Below are positions 7,887 through 17,641 of a stretch of DNA of 64,000 nt, in pieces (positions within the stretch are counted from its first letter, which is position 1; each line of letters opens with the position of its first letter). Source of the DNA: Mesorhizobium comanense. Its GTDB lineage: Bacteria; Pseudomonadota; Alphaproteobacteria; Rhizobiales; Rhizobiaceae. The position numbers and the translations under genes were made by a program. Under the pieces are notes generated by a model. That model saw only the letters and a program-made list of their open reading frames with translations. It was not told the origin of the DNA and searched no databases. The stretch covers positions 558,001-622,000 of the forward strand of contig NZ_SCNN01000001.1 of the NCBI RefSeq assembly GCF_005503535.1. The letters are read 5' to 3'.

Positions 7887-9719
7887 ATGAGCGAAGCCGG
7901 GAATTCGGGACCAAAAAGCCTGGAGCCAAAAGGTCCGGAGAATGGCAAGACCGCCGCCTATCGCGTTCTGGCGCGCAAATACCGTCCTTCGAATTTTTCC
8001 GAGCTGGTCGGCCAGGAGCCGATGGTGCGCACCCTCACCAACGCCTTTGCCTCCGGCCGCATCGCCCAGGCCTGGATGCTGACCGGCGTGCGCGGTGTCG
8101 GCAAGACGACCACGGCGCGCATTCTGGCGCGTGCGCTGAACTACAAGACATCAACGGTCGATCAGCCTTCGGTCGATCTCTCCGTGCCGGGCGAGCACTG
8201 CCAGGCGATCATGGAAGGCCGCCATGTCGATGTCATCGAGATGGATGCCGCCTCGCACACCGGCATCGACGACATCAGGGACATCATCGAGCGTGTCCGT
8301 TACGCGCCGGTCTCCGCGCGCTACAAGGTCTATATCATCGACGAAGTGCACATGCTGTCGACGCAGGCCTTCAACGGCCTGCTGAAGACGCTGGAAGAGC
8401 CGCCGCCGCATGTAAAGTTCATCTTCGCCACCACCGAGATCCGCAAGGTTCCGATCACCGTCCTGTCGCGCTGTCAGCGTTTCGACCTGAGGCGCATCGA
8501 TGCCGGCGCGCTGGTCGCGCATCTTTCGGCCATCGCCGGCAAGGAAGGCATTTCGGTCGACGACGACGCGCTGGCGATGATCGCGCGCGCCGCCGAAGGC
8601 TCGGCGCGTGATTCGCTGTCCATTCTCGATCAGGCGATCGCCCACGGCGCCGGCTCGGTCAGCGCCGAAGCGGTGCGCGCCATGCTGGGCCTCGCCGACC
8701 GCGCCCGCATCGTCGATCTGTTCGAGCATGTCATGAAGGGCGACGTGGCGGCGGCACTCGCCGAATTCCGCACCCAGTACGACACCGGCGCCGATCCGGC
8801 CGCCGTGCTGACCGATCTTGCCGAATTCAATCATCTCGTCACCCGGCTGCGCTTCGTGCCGACCGCCATGGACGATGCGTCGCTGTCGCAGGACGAGCGC
8901 CAGCGCGGTGCCGATTTCGCGGCCAGGCTGTCGGTGCGCGTGCTGTCGCGGACCTGGCAGATGCTGCTCAAGGGTATTCCCGAGGTACAATCCTCCAACC
9001 GTCCTGTCAGTGCCGCCGAAATGGTGCTGATCCGGCTGGCGCACGCCGCCGACCTGCCGACGCTGGACGAGGCGCTGCGGTCGCTCGAAGGCGCAGCGCC
9101 GGTTCAAGGCGGTGCGCCGCGCCCCAACGGGACGCCGACCGGGCCTGGCGGTGGCAACGGCGCCAGCGCGGTGGCGCAGACGCGCATGCCCACCGGATCG
9201 GGCGGTGCACAGACCATGCGCCTTGTCGAGGCTACATCAGCCCCGGCCGCCTTCGTCGCGCCGCCGCAGCCGGCGGCTGAAGTGCAGCAGGTCCCTCTGA
9301 AATCGCTGGCGGACATTGTGGCGCTGGCCGACGCCCAGCGCGACATCGCCTTCAAGGTTCTGGTCAAGCGCTGCATCCGCCCCGTGCGCATCGAACCGGG
9401 CCGTATCGACGTCAGCCTGACCGACGACGCGCCCAAGATGCTGCTCAACGAGCTGACGACCAAGCTGCGCGCCTGGACCGGCCGCAGCTGGCTGGTGTCG
9501 TTGTCGAAGGAAGAGGGCGGCCAGACGCTGGCCGAGATGGAATCGACCAAGCGCGAGAACGCCTTCCTCGATGCCAAGAGCGACCCGACCGTTGCCGCCA
9601 TCCTGGCGCGCTTTCCCGGCGCCAAGATCATTGATGTGCGCATTCCCGACGCGCCGGAGGCAGATGCGGCCGAAGCCGAAGTGCCGGTCGAGCCGCCAGC
9701 CGACGACGACGAACCCTGA
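7887..9719 (+). CDS. dnaX: DNA polymerase III subunit gamma/tau
   Basis: Clamp-loader ATPase of the replicative polymerase, 610 residues. AAA+ motifs are visible: GVRGVGKTT Walker A (residues 67-75, Lys73), IIDEVHMLS Walker B, and the sensor region [21 protein letters not shown]. The C-terminal region after about residue 400 is Ala/Pro/Gly-rich and ends acidic, as in tau. The Cys4 zinc module between Walker A and B is largely missing: only one Cys ([10 protein letters not shown]) remains. The ATG at 7887 is chosen because the frame upstream runs through the SRP RNA. ybaB follows after 31 bases, as in most bacteria. I see no clear slippery site for a gamma form. Confidence 0.95.
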   Translation: MSEAGNSGPKSLEPKGPENGKTAAYRVLARKYRPSNFSELVGQEPMVRTLTNAFASGRIAQAWMLTGVRGVGKTTTARILARALNYKTSTVDQPSVDLSVPGEHCQAIMEGRHVDVIEMDAASHTGIDDIRDIIERVRYAPVSARYKVYIIDEVHMLSTQAFNGLLKTLEEPPPHVKFIFATTEIRKVPITVLSRCQRFDLRRIDAGALVAHLSAIAGKEGISVDDDALAMIARAAEGSARDSLSILDQAIAHGAGSVSAEAVRAMLGLADRARIVDLFEHVMKGDVAAALAEFRTQYDTGADPAAVLTDLAEFNHLVTRLRFVPTAMDDASLSQDERQRGADFAARLSVRVLSRTWQMLLKGIPEVQSSNRPVSAAEMVLIRLAHAADLPTLDEALRSLEGAAPVQGGAPRPNGTPTGPGGGNGASAVAQTRMPTGSGGAQTMRLVEATSAPAAFVAPPQPAAEVQQVPLKSLADIVALADAQRDIAFKVLVKRCIRPVRIEPGRIDVSLTDDAPKMLLNELTTKLRAWTGRSWLVSLSKEEGGQTLAEMESTKRENAFLDAKSDPTVAAILARFPGAKIIDVRIPDAPEADAAEAEVPVEPPADDDEP

Positions 9720-9750
9720 CATCCAGCACCAATCCGCAAAGGATCCCACC

Positions 9751-10074
9751 ATGAAAGATCTTCTCGGCCTGATGGGCAAGGCGAAGGAAATGCAGGCCAA
9801 GTTCCAGGCCATGCAGGACGAGATCGCCACGGTTGAAGCCGTGGGGCAGGCCGGCGGTGGGCTGGTCAACGTGACGCTGAGCGGAAAGTTCGACATGAAG
9901 TCGCTCAAGATCGACCCGTCGCTGTTCAAGGAGGACGATGTCGAGATTCTCGAGGACCTGCTGCTTGCCGCCCACAACGACGCCAAGGCCAAGGTCGAGC
10001 AGATCATGCAGGAGAAGACCAAGGCGCTGACAGCAGGCCTGCCGATTCCTCCGGGAATGAAGCTGCCGTTCTAG
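9751..10074 (+). CDS. ybaB: YbaB/EbfC family nucleoid-associated protein
   Basis: Small DNA-binding protein of 107 residues that forms tweezer-like dimers. The N-terminal helix [25 protein letters not shown] is typical, followed by [21 protein letters not shown] and an acidic/helical C-terminus ending [12 protein letters not shown], the conserved family tail. The ATG follows AAAGGA. It is located between dnaX and recR, the classical context, although here two extra genes (a hypothetical and a hydrolase) separate it from recR. Confidence 0.95.
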   Translation: MKDLLGLMGKAKEMQAKFQAMQDEIATVEAVGQAGGGLVNVTLSGKFDMKSLKIDPSLFKEDDVEILEDLLLAAHNDAKAKVEQIMQEKTKALTAGLPIPPGMKLPF

Positions 10075-10094
10075 CCCCCAGTGGCAACGCGCCC

Positions 10095-10502
10095 ATGATC
10101 GATGAACCGTCTGAAAGATTGATCGAGCAGCGTATTCGCAACAGGATCTACGAGATCCTGGAAATCCTGGCCGATTGTGACGCCGGCGTCGATATCGTCG
10201 GCATCAAGGGCTACTTCAATCTGTTCGAGGACTTTGTGCACCGCCCGTCGATCGAGGCCGGCTCCTCCGCGCTTTCGAAAGAGGAACGGGAGATCGTGCT
10301 GGAGATCGCCGAGTTCCTTGAGGCGGCCTCCGAGACCAATCCCGATTTCACCAAGGCCGAGTTCATCGACAGCGACTGGCCGGGCAAGATCGGCCCGACG
10401 GCAAGGGCCGCGCGCGCTGTTTTCCTCAGGCGCGGCCTGTTCTCAGAGAAAGTCGAAGAGACCGAGCCCGGTCAGCCGGTCGCGATCGCCGCCGGGCGGT
10501 AG
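10095..10502 (+). CDS. Hypothetical acidic protein
   Basis: A 135-residue reading frame, 20 bases after ybaB and in the same direction, so probably in the dnaX operon. It is acidic and mostly helical in character (RIRNRIYEILEILADCD, KEEREIVLEIAEFLEAASE), without signal peptide or membrane segment. A GIKGYFNLFEDFVHRP stretch and a Trp-Pro-Gly (DSDWPGKIGPTARAAR) stand out. I do not recognise a family. Codon usage matches the neighbours, and the frame is intact with no competing gene. Confidence 0.75.
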   Translation: MIDEPSERLIEQRIRNRIYEILEILADCDAGVDIVGIKGYFNLFEDFVHRPSIEAGSSALSKEEREIVLEIAEFLEAASETNPDFTKAEFIDSDWPGKIGPTARAARAVFLRRGLFSEKVEETEPGQPVAIAAGR

Positions 10503-10723
10503 GACTGTTCCAGGAAGAACCGGACCGGTTTCCGCAATTACGGCGAAACAAAGAGAGAGCCATCATCGCCTTTGTGAGACGATGGCGCGATCTATCTGGA
10601 AAGTCACGATTTGTGTCTATTCGGTAACAGTTCATCACTAATAACGTTTTAGCCATCATTTTGCCCGAAAGTGTCTCATTCTTGCCGCAACCTGGGGCGG
10701 GCATGAAGTGAGAGGGTAGCCTG

Positions 10724-11722
10724 TTGATCGTCACACGATGGAAGATGCCGCTGTTGCTCGGCGTCGTTACGTCTCCCTTGTTCCTGGCCGCCTGCAGCCA
10801 GACGACCTCGCATGGTATGTCGGTCTCCAGCCTGACCGATGCCATCACGCCGAGTTTCCTCACCTCGCGCGCCTCCAGCCACACGCCGAAGGACCGGGAA
10901 TGCCTGGAACGGGCGATGTTCTTCGAATCCAACCGCTCGAGCCGCGACGGCATGATCGCCGTCGGCACGGTGGTGATGAACCGTCTGCGTTCCGGCAATC
11001 ATGGCACCACCATTTGCCAGGTGGTGGGTGAGCCGGGCCAGTTTGCGCCCGGCGTCATGACCCGGCCGATGAATTCTCGCGCCATGCCCGATGTCGAGGA
11101 AGCCGCCGACGCCGTGCTCAGGGGCGAGCGCAAGGCCAAGCTCAAGAACACCATGTATTTCCACACCGCCGGTTTGCGTTTCCCCTACAAGAACATGCAC
11201 TACACGATGGTTGCGGGAGGCAATGCCTTCTACGAGAAGCGCGGCCGCAACTGGCAGCCGCTGCCGGATGAGCCGATGGTCGCCGTCGCTTCCGCCGGAT
11301 CGGAGATCGTCAAGCCGGCCGCACCGGTCATGATGGTTGCCTCCGCGGCGCCCCTGCGCCCAGCCAAGCCCGCTGCCCGCAATGTTGCGGGACAACAGGT
11401 CTTCATGACCGCCGCAGCCGAGCCGGCACCCGCGCCGGCCAGGACGAAGGTCGTCCCTGTACAGGATACCTATGCGACGGCCTCCCTGGCGCCGCCAGCC
11501 AAATCCGGTCGCGTCCAGGCAAAGCAGACGCTGGTTGCAATGCAGGAGCCGATGGAAGAGCCCGATGCCGCCCGCTTTGGCGGAACCTTGAACACGAAGG
11601 TCATCTCGTCGGTCCAGGGTCAGCCGCAGGAAGCGGCGATGGGCTTCCAGTCTACGCCTGAGAACACGGATGCCATCGGCGCCATGATCGTCAGCCAGGG
11701 CCGCCCGCTCGAGGCCAACTGA
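10724..11722 (+). CDS. SleB-type cell wall hydrolase, predicted lipoprotein
   Basis: 332 residues with a lipoprotein signal: a basic start, hydrophobic MPLLLGVVTSPLF and lipobox LAAC, so it is probably lipid-anchored in the periplasm. Residues about 60-165 match the Hydrolase_2 (SleB) fold: ECLERAMFFESNRSSRDGMIAVG begins with the catalytic Glu region, and VVMNRL and KNMHYTMVAGGNAFY follow. The long Ala/Pro-rich C-terminal part is low complexity. The TTG at 10724 is supported by GAGAGGG at 7 bases; a later in-frame ATG at 10745 has no ribosome-binding site and would lose the charged signal start. It lies upstream of recR, separated from the dnaX operon by about 220 bases. Confidence 0.85.
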   Translation: MIVTRWKMPLLLGVVTSPLFLAACSQTTSHGMSVSSLTDAITPSFLTSRASSHTPKDRECLERAMFFESNRSSRDGMIAVGTVVMNRLRSGNHGTTICQVVGEPGQFAPGVMTRPMNSRAMPDVEEAADAVLRGERKAKLKNTMYFHTAGLRFPYKNMHYTMVAGGNAFYEKRGRNWQPLPDEPMVAVASAGSEIVKPAAPVMMVASAAPLRPAKPAARNVAGQQVFMTAAAEPAPAPARTKVVPVQDTYATASLAPPAKSGRVQAKQTLVAMQEPMEEPDAARFGGTLNTKVISSVQGQPQEAAMGFQSTPENTDAIGAMIVSQGRPLEAN

Positions 11723-11812
11723 TCCGTTCCCAACGATCCGCCATGGCAGCATGGTGGCTCGTGACTGGACGGAAGATGTTCCAAAGCGCTCTGAAAAATC
11801 CTAGATCAGGCG

Positions 11813-12418
11813 ATGTCCAAGCGAATCGCCGGCCCCGAGATCGAACGCCTGATCCAGCTCCTGGCCAAGGTGCCGGGGCTCGGGCCGCGTTCGGCCAGGC
11901 GCGCGGCGCTGCATCTGATCAAGAAAAAGGAACAACTGCTGTCGCCGCTGGCGGCCGCGATGGGAGAGGCCGCCGACAAGGTGCGCATCTGCTCCACCTG
12001 CGGCAATGTCGACACATCGGATCCTTGCATGATCTGCACCGACCCACGCCGCGATGCCGCGACACTGATCGTCGTCGAGGACGTCTCCGACCTCTGGGCG
12101 CTGGAGCGGGCGGCGGCGATGAACGTGCGCTACCATGTGCTGGGCGGCACGCTGTCGCCGCTCGACGGCATCGGTCCCGACCAGCTCAACATCCGCTCGC
12201 TGATCGACCGTGTCGCCGGCGGCGAGGTCAAGGAGATCATCCTGGCCGTCAACGCCACCGTCGAGGGCCAGACCACGGCGCACTACCTCACCGATCAACT
12301 GTCCGGTTTCGAAGTCAAGGTGACGCGCCTTGCGCATGGCGTGCCGGTGGGCGGCGAACTCGACTATCTCGATGAAGGCACGTTGGCAGCGGCGCTGCGC
12401 TCGCGGACGGCATTTTGA
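11813..12418 (+). CDS. recR: Recombination mediator RecR
   Basis: Acts with RecO/RecF in loading RecA during gap repair; 201 residues, the usual length. Helix-hairpin-helix at the start ([20 protein letters not shown]), a zinc finger CSTCG ... CMICTD, and a Toprim domain ([34 protein letters not shown]). The ATG gives the canonical N-terminus [17 protein letters not shown]. Its position downstream of dnaX and ybaB is conserved in bacteria. Confidence 0.97.
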   Translation: MSKRIAGPEIERLIQLLAKVPGLGPRSARRAALHLIKKKEQLLSPLAAAMGEAADKVRICSTCGNVDTSDPCMICTDPRRDAATLIVVEDVSDLWALERAAAMNVRYHVLGGTLSPLDGIGPDQLNIRSLIDRVAGGEVKEIILAVNATVEGQTTAHYLTDQLSGFEVKVTRLAHGVPVGGELDYLDEGTLAAALRSRTAF

Positions 12419-12443
12419 CAAGATTGGCGGGAAGGGTGCGGTC

Positions 12444-13730
12444 ATGAGCGGTTTTTTCCGAGCGATTGCACTCCGTGTGAAGGAACGCAAACTTCAACAA
12501 ATGGCGGCAGCAATTTTTCTTGCCGCCTTGGCGATTTTGGCATTCGCCGCTCCTTCCCGCGCCGCCAAGGTCGACGATCAGTTCCAGGCCTGGCTGCAGA
12601 CCGATCTCTGGCCCGAGGCCAAGGCGAAGGGCATATCCAAAACGACCTTCGACGCGGCCTTCAAAGGCATCAAGCCCAATCTGAAGCTGCCGGACCTGGT
12701 CATGCCCGGCGAGAAGCCGAAGACGCCGCAGAAGCAGCACCAGGCCGAGTTCGGCTCGCCCGGCGCCTATTTCGCCGAGAAGACCATCGGGGCCGTAACA
12801 GCCGGCGGTCGCACACGCGAAGCGGCCAACGCCAGGACACTTGCCGCGATTGAAAAGCGTTACGGCGTGCCGGGCGAGATTGTTCTGGCGATCTGGGGCC
12901 GCGAGACCGGCTTTGGCGCGGCGAAAATGCCTTACGATGCCTTCGAGGTGCTGGGCACCAAGGCCTTCATGTCGACCAAAAAGGACTTCTTCCGCACCGA
13001 ACTGCTGGCGGCGCTGGAAATCGTCCAGCGCGGCCTGGCTCCGGTCGGCGCCATGAAATCCTCCTGGGCCGGCGCGCTCGGCCAGCCGCAATTCATGCCG
13101 ACGTCGTTCCTTAAGCACGCGGTCGCCTTCGACGGTGGCGGCCGGCCCGACATCTGGAACTCTACCCCCGACGTGCTCGCCTCGATCGCCAACTATCTCG
13201 TCCACTATGGCTGGGTGAGGGGGCGTGGCTGGGGCTTCGAGGTGACCGTGCCGCAGAGCGTGTCCTGTTCTCTAGAGGGACCGGACCAGGGCAAGACGAT
13301 CTCGCAATGGGCGGCAATGGGAATAAAGCGCGTCGGCGGCAAAGCGTTTCCGGCGAGCGAATTGAAGGCGGAAGGCTTCCTGCTGATGCCGGCCGGACGC
13401 AGCGGTCCAGCCTTCATCGCCACGCCCAATTTCTACGTGCTGAAAGAATACAACACCAGCGACCTCTACGCGCTGTTCATCGGTCATGGCGCCGACCGCA
13501 TCGCCCATGGCGATGCGAATTTTTCCGGCAAATGGGGTCCGGTCGGCGATCTCCACCGCTCCGATATCGCCGCCTTGCAGCGGACGCTGGAAGCCAAGGG
13601 CTATGATGTCGGCAGCGCCGACGGACTGCCCGGCTTCAAGACACGCCGCTCGATCGGCAAATGGCAGGAGAAGAACGGTCAGGCCGCGACCTGCTTTCCC
13701 GATGCCGGCCTCGTCGCCACGCTGAAATAG
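12444..13730 (+). CDS. MltB-family lytic murein transglycosylase
   Basis: Cleaves peptidoglycan glycan strands with anhydro-MurNAc formation in the periplasm; 428 residues. A signal peptide (MAAAIFLAALAILAFAAPSRAA) lies at residues 20-41. The MltB domain has the catalytic Glu in IWGRETGFG (Glu154) and GALGQPQFMPTSF plus NYLVHYGWVRGRGWG. A C-terminal peptidoglycan-binding domain (about residues 365-425, DIAALQRTLEAKGYDVGSADG) follows. Start 12444 is 25 bases after recR; an alternative ATG at 12501 would begin right at the hydrophobic segment. Probably co-transcribed with recR. Confidence 0.92.
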   Translation: MSGFFRAIALRVKERKLQQMAAAIFLAALAILAFAAPSRAAKVDDQFQAWLQTDLWPEAKAKGISKTTFDAAFKGIKPNLKLPDLVMPGEKPKTPQKQHQAEFGSPGAYFAEKTIGAVTAGGRTREAANARTLAAIEKRYGVPGEIVLAIWGRETGFGAAKMPYDAFEVLGTKAFMSTKKDFFRTELLAALEIVQRGLAPVGAMKSSWAGALGQPQFMPTSFLKHAVAFDGGGRPDIWNSTPDVLASIANYLVHYGWVRGRGWGFEVTVPQSVSCSLEGPDQGKTISQWAAMGIKRVGGKAFPASELKAEGFLLMPAGRSGPAFIATPNFYVLKEYNTSDLYALFIGHGADRIAHGDANFSGKWGPVGDLHRSDIAALQRTLEAKGYDVGSADGLPGFKTRRSIGKWQEKNGQAATCFPDAGLVATLK

Positions 13731-13867
13731 CGCTGCACCCAGCCAGGATTTTCCCGATCGGCGGCCTTGATCGGCATGCCCGTGCGTCGACTGGCAACCG
13801 GCCCGCCTGCTCACATAAGCCATCGCCGAAATGCTCGTTGCCGGCTGCGGGGCCGCCGGATATGCTG

Positions 13868-13906
13868 TTGACCAATTGGACAAAAACCACGACGCTACGT
13901 GGTCAA
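13868..13906. promoter_or_regulatory. Nested inverted repeats upstream of the peptide transporter operon
   Basis: In the 254-base gap before the transporter operon, TTGACCA (13868-13874) is repeated inverted as TGGTCAA (13900-13906). Inside the right arm sits CCACG-6-CGTGG, and the left arm overlaps the palindrome CCAATTGG (13872-13879). This could be an operator, for instance for a GntR-type regulator, or an RNA hairpin. No regulator gene is adjacent. The rest of the gap shows nothing I can name. Confidence 0.3.
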
Positions 13907-13984
13907 TGGGCCCTTGCCGGCCTTGAAAAGAATACTGCAATCCTGAGCCGGGAACTCAGGTCAACAAAACAGGGAACGATCACC

Positions 13985-15628
13985 ATGATGATGGAAAAGC
14001 TTGCTCTACGATCCCGCATGTTGCTTGCGGGTGCAGCCATGTCCGCCTTGCTTCTGGCCGGCGCGCCGGCAGGCGCGGTCACGCCCGCCGACACGCTGGT
14101 CGAAGGTTTTGCGATCGACGACATCATCTCCATGGATCCGGGCGAGGCGTTCGAGTTGTCGACAGCCGAGGTCACCGGCAACACCTATGATCTGCTGGTC
14201 CGGCTCGATCTCAGCGACACCTCCAAGGTCAAGGCCGACCTCGCCGAAAGCTGGAAGGTTTCCGACGATGGCCTGACCTACACCTTCAAGCTCAAGCCCG
14301 GCCTCAAATTCGCCTCGGGCAATCCGATCACCGCGGCGGATGTCGCCTATTCCTTCGAGCGGGTCGTCAAATTGGACAAGTCGCCGGCCTTCATCATCGA
14401 ACAGTTCGGCATCAGCGGCGACAATGTCGCCGAAAAGGCCAAGGCGGTTGACGACACCACCTTCCAGTTCACCGTGGACAAGGCCTATGCGCCAAGCTTC
14501 GTGCTGAACTGCCTCTCCGCCACGGTCGCCTCGGTGGTCGATTCCAAGCTGGTCAAGGAACACGTCGTCAAGGCAGAGCCCACCGCCGACTACAAATGGG
14601 ACAATGATTTCGGCAATGCCTGGCTCAAGACCGGCTATGCCGGCTCGGGTGCCTACAAGCTGCGGGAATGGCGCGCCAACGAGGCGGTGGTCATGGAACG
14701 CAACGACAATTATTACGGCGAGAAGGCCAAGCTCGCCCGCGTCATCTACCGCAACATGAAGGAAAGCTCTGCCCAACGCCTGGCGCTCGAAGCCGGCGAC
14801 ATCGACGTTGCCCGCAACCTCGAGCCGAACGACCTCGACGCCATCGCCAAGAACGCCGACCTCACGACCACCAGCGCGCCGAAGGGCACGGTCTATTACA
14901 TCAGCCTCAACCAGAAGAACCCGAACCTCGCCAAGCCCGAGGTCCGTCAGGCCTTCAAATACCTGGTCGACTATGATGCCTTGAGCACCACCATCCTCAA
15001 GGGCATCGGCGAGATCCACCAGACCTTCCTGCCCAAGGGCGTGCTGGGCGAACTGGACGAGAATCCGTTCAAGCTCGACGTCGCCAAGGCCAAGGAATTG
15101 CTGGCCAAGGCCGGCCTGCCCGACGGCTTCAGCGTCACCATGGATGTGCGCACCGGCCAGCCGACCACCGGCATGGCGGAATCGATCCAGCAGACGCTCG
15201 GACAGGCCGGCATCAAGCTGGAGATCATCCCCGGCGACGGCAAGCAGACACTGACCAAATACCGCGCCCGCAACCACGACATCTATATCGGCCAGTGGGG
15301 CCAGGACTATTTCGATCCGAACTCCAATGCCCAGACCTTCGCCTCGAACCCCGACAATTCGGATGCGGGCAAATCCAAGACGCTCGCCTGGCGCAATGCC
15401 TGGGACATTCCGGACCTGACCAAGGAAACGGAAGCGGCGCTGCTGGAAAAGGATTCGGGCAAGCGCGCCGACATGTACAAGGATCTCGAGAAGAAGATCC
15501 TCGACACCAGCCCCTTCGTCCTCATCCATCAGCAGCTGGAAGTCGCCGGCCTGCGCAAGAACCTCAAGGGCTTCGCCCTCGGTCCGAGCTTCGACACCAA
15601 TTTCGTCGGGCCGGTCTCGAAGGAATAG
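13985..15628 (+). CDS. Dipeptide/oligopeptide ABC transporter, substrate-binding protein
   Basis: Family 5 SBP of 547 residues with a signal peptide (residues about 1-33, LLAGAAMSALLLAGAPAGAV). It has the family signature region AESWKVSDDGLTYTFKLKPGLKFASGNPITAADVAYSFERV and a C-terminal half with RQAFKYLVDYDAL and TFLPKGVLG. It binds peptides or similar ligands in the periplasm for the permeases that follow. Three consecutive ATGs (13985, 13988, 13991) are possible starts; AGGGA lies upstream. First gene of a five-gene operon. The ligand cannot be fixed from sequence. Confidence 0.93.
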   Translation: MMMEKLALRSRMLLAGAAMSALLLAGAPAGAVTPADTLVEGFAIDDIISMDPGEAFELSTAEVTGNTYDLLVRLDLSDTSKVKADLAESWKVSDDGLTYTFKLKPGLKFASGNPITAADVAYSFERVVKLDKSPAFIIEQFGISGDNVAEKAKAVDDTTFQFTVDKAYAPSFVLNCLSATVASVVDSKLVKEHVVKAEPTADYKWDNDFGNAWLKTGYAGSGAYKLREWRANEAVVMERNDNYYGEKAKLARVIYRNMKESSAQRLALEAGDIDVARNLEPNDLDAIAKNADLTTTSAPKGTVYYISLNQKNPNLAKPEVRQAFKYLVDYDALSTTILKGIGEIHQTFLPKGVLGELDENPFKLDVAKAKELLAKAGLPDGFSVTMDVRTGQPTTGMAESIQQTLGQAGIKLEIIPGDGKQTLTKYRARNHDIYIGQWGQDYFDPNSNAQTFASNPDNSDAGKSKTLAWRNAWDIPDLTKETEAALLEKDSGKRADMYKDLEKKILDTSPFVLIHQQLEVAGLRKNLKGFALGPSFDTNFVGPVSKE

Positions 15629-15646
15629 CATCGGCGGACGCCGCGC

Positions 15647-16714
15647 GTGAGCGTAGCTGACAATCAGGTGGCGGCAGGGCGCGGCAGCGCCCGTGCCGTT
15701 GCCATCCTTTCCGCGATCGGCCGCTTCCTGGTGATCGCGGTCACGACCTATCTTGGTCTGCTCGCGGTCACCTTCTTCATCGGACGGGTCATTCCGATCG
15801 ACCCGGTGCTGGCGGTGCTTGGCGACCGGGCTCCCACCGCGGTCGTGGAACGCACACGCCGCGAAATGGGGCTCGACCTGCCATGGATCGAGCAGTTCTA
15901 CATCTATGTCAAAAACGCCCTGAGCGGTGATTTCGGCACCTCGGTGCTGACCACCAATCCTGTCATGACCGACATTCGCCGCGTCTTTCCAGCGACCATC
16001 GAACTGGCGACGCTGGGTACCATCATGGGGGCGGTCATCGGTGTGCCGCTGGGCGTGCTCGCCGCGGTCAAACGCGGCAGTCTCATCGACCAGATCGCGC
16101 GCATCGTCGGCCTGATCGGCTATTCCGTGCCGATCTTCTGGCTCGGCCTGCTGGGCCTGGTCCTGTTCTACGCCAAGCTGCAATGGGTCGCCTTCCCGGC
16201 GCGGCTCGACGTCGTCTATGAATACACCTTCACGCCGATCACCGGCTTCTACCTGCTCGACGCCGCCATGCAGGGCCAGTGGGATGTCTTCTGGGACGCC
16301 TGGCGCCACATCGTGCTGCCGGCGTCGCTGCTCGGCTATCTTTCGCTCGCCTATATCAGCCGCATGACGCGCTCCTTCATGCTCAACGAGCTGTCGCAGG
16401 AGTACATCGTTGCCGCGCGCGCCAAGGGCCTGTCGGAGCGGCGCATCATCTGGGGTCACGCGCTGCGCAATGCCGCGGTGCCGATGGTCACCGTGATCGC
16501 CCTTTCCTATGCCAATCTGCTCGAAGGCTCGGTGCTGACCGAGACCGTCTTCTCCTGGCCGGGCATCGGGCTCTACATCACCAATTCACTGCAGAATGCC
16601 GACATGAACGCGGTGCTGGGCGGCACCATCGCCATCGGGTCGGTGTTCATCGGCATCAACCTCTTGTCCGATCTTTTGTACCGGTTGCTCGACCCGAGGA
16701 CGAAATCGACATGA
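15647..16714 (+). CDS. Dipeptide/oligopeptide ABC transporter permease, DppB type
   Basis: Inner-membrane permease of 355 residues. The N-terminal segment AIGRFLVIAVTTYLGLLAVTFFIGRVIPIDPV is typical of DppB/OppB, with RREMGLDLPWIEQFYIYV following. The coupling (EAA) loop is EYIVAARAKGLSERRIIWGHALRNA and the end is LLYRLLDPR. The GTG start lies 18 bases after the SBP stop. Its own stop overlaps the next start (ATGA). It forms the transmembrane heterodimer with the DppC-type protein. Confidence 0.94.
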   Translation: MSVADNQVAAGRGSARAVAILSAIGRFLVIAVTTYLGLLAVTFFIGRVIPIDPVLAVLGDRAPTAVVERTRREMGLDLPWIEQFYIYVKNALSGDFGTSVLTTNPVMTDIRRVFPATIELATLGTIMGAVIGVPLGVLAAVKRGSLIDQIARIVGLIGYSVPIFWLGLLGLVLFYAKLQWVAFPARLDVVYEYTFTPITGFYLLDAAMQGQWDVFWDAWRHIVLPASLLGYLSLAYISRMTRSFMLNELSQEYIVAARAKGLSERRIIWGHALRNAAVPMVTVIALSYANLLEGSVLTETVFSWPGIGLYITNSLQNADMNAVLGGTIAIGSVFIGINLLSDLLYRLLDPRTKST

Positions 16715-17631
16715 GCGCCGGCGCCGTCCAGAGCCGTCGCGACTGGCTGCTCAGCGAGCGGCCGGCCTCGCGCGTCCAGGCAAGGCTTGGCCGCGCCTAT
16801 GTCGCCTGGCGGCGCTTCACGGCCAACCGGCTGGCTTTCGTCGGCTTGCTCATCATCCTCGCGCTGGTGGTGGTTGCCGCTCTTGCCGACGTGCTGGCGC
16901 CCTATTCTCCGACTATCGGCGACCTCAAGAATGCGCGCCTCATGGCGCCTGGCGCCGCGCACTGGTTCGGCACCGACGACCTTGGCCGCGATATCTATTC
17001 GCGCATCGTCTACGGCTCGCGCTGGACGCTTTATGTCGTCATCCTCGTCGCCATCATCGCCGCCCCCATCGGGCTACTGGTCGGCACAGTTGCCGGCTAC
17101 GCCGGAGGCTGGACCGATGCCATCCTGATGCGGATCACCGATATCTTCCTCGCTTTTCCCAAGCTGGTGCTGGCGCTGGCCTTCGTCGCCGCCCTTGGCC
17201 CCGGCATTGAGAATGCGGTGATCGCCATCGCCATCACCTCCTGGCCGCCTTACGCCCGCATTGCCCGCGCCGAAACGCTGACCGTGCGCAACTCCGACTA
17301 CATCAAGGCGGTGCAATTGATGGGCGCTTCGCCCTTCCGCATCGTGCTGCGCCACATCATGCCGCTCTGCATCTCCTCGCTGATCATCCGGGTAACTCTC
17401 GACATGGCCGGCATCATCCTCACCGCCGCCGGCCTTGGCTTTCTCGGGCTCGGCGCGCAGCCGCCGCTGCCCGAATGGGGCGCCATGATCGCGTCGGGCC
17501 GCCGCTTCATCCTTGATCAATGGTGGGTAGCCGGAGCGCCTGGCGCCGCGATCCTGATCGTCAGTCTGGGTTTCAACCTGCTTGGCGACGGCCTGCGCGA
17601 CGCGCTCGATCCCCGGAGCGGCGACCAATGA
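16711..17631 (+). CDS. Dipeptide/oligopeptide ABC transporter permease, DppC type
   Basis: 306-residue inner-membrane permease. Typical elements are the N-terminal AWRRFTANRLAFVGLLIILALVVVAALADVLAPYSP, HWFGTDDLGRDIYSRIVYGSR, and the EAA loop DYIKAVQLMGASPFRIVLRHIMP. It ends GDGLRDALDPRS. The ATG overlaps the DppB-type stop by 4 bases (ATGA), indicating translational coupling. It pairs with the preceding permease. Confidence 0.94.
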   Translation: MSAGAVQSRRDWLLSERPASRVQARLGRAYVAWRRFTANRLAFVGLLIILALVVVAALADVLAPYSPTIGDLKNARLMAPGAAHWFGTDDLGRDIYSRIVYGSRWTLYVVILVAIIAAPIGLLVGTVAGYAGGWTDAILMRITDIFLAFPKLVLALAFVAALGPGIENAVIAIAITSWPPYARIARAETLTVRNSDYIKAVQLMGASPFRIVLRHIMPLCISSLIIRVTLDMAGIILTAAGLGFLGLGAQPPLPEWGAMIASGRRFILDQWWVAGAPGAAILIVSLGFNLLGDGLRDALDPRSGDQ

Positions 17632-17641
17632 GCGGCGACCG

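Noticed and set aside
10573-10590. Inverted repeat near GCCATCATCG before the SleB-type gene
   Set aside because: Arms pair imperfectly and no T-run or conserved motif is seen, so I do not call a terminator or operator.
14006-16459. 817-residue open frame on the minus strand
   Set aside because: It is antisense to the peptide-binding protein and the permease, both with clear domains; its translation is compositional shadow (runs of E, D, R, G) typical of high-GC third positions.
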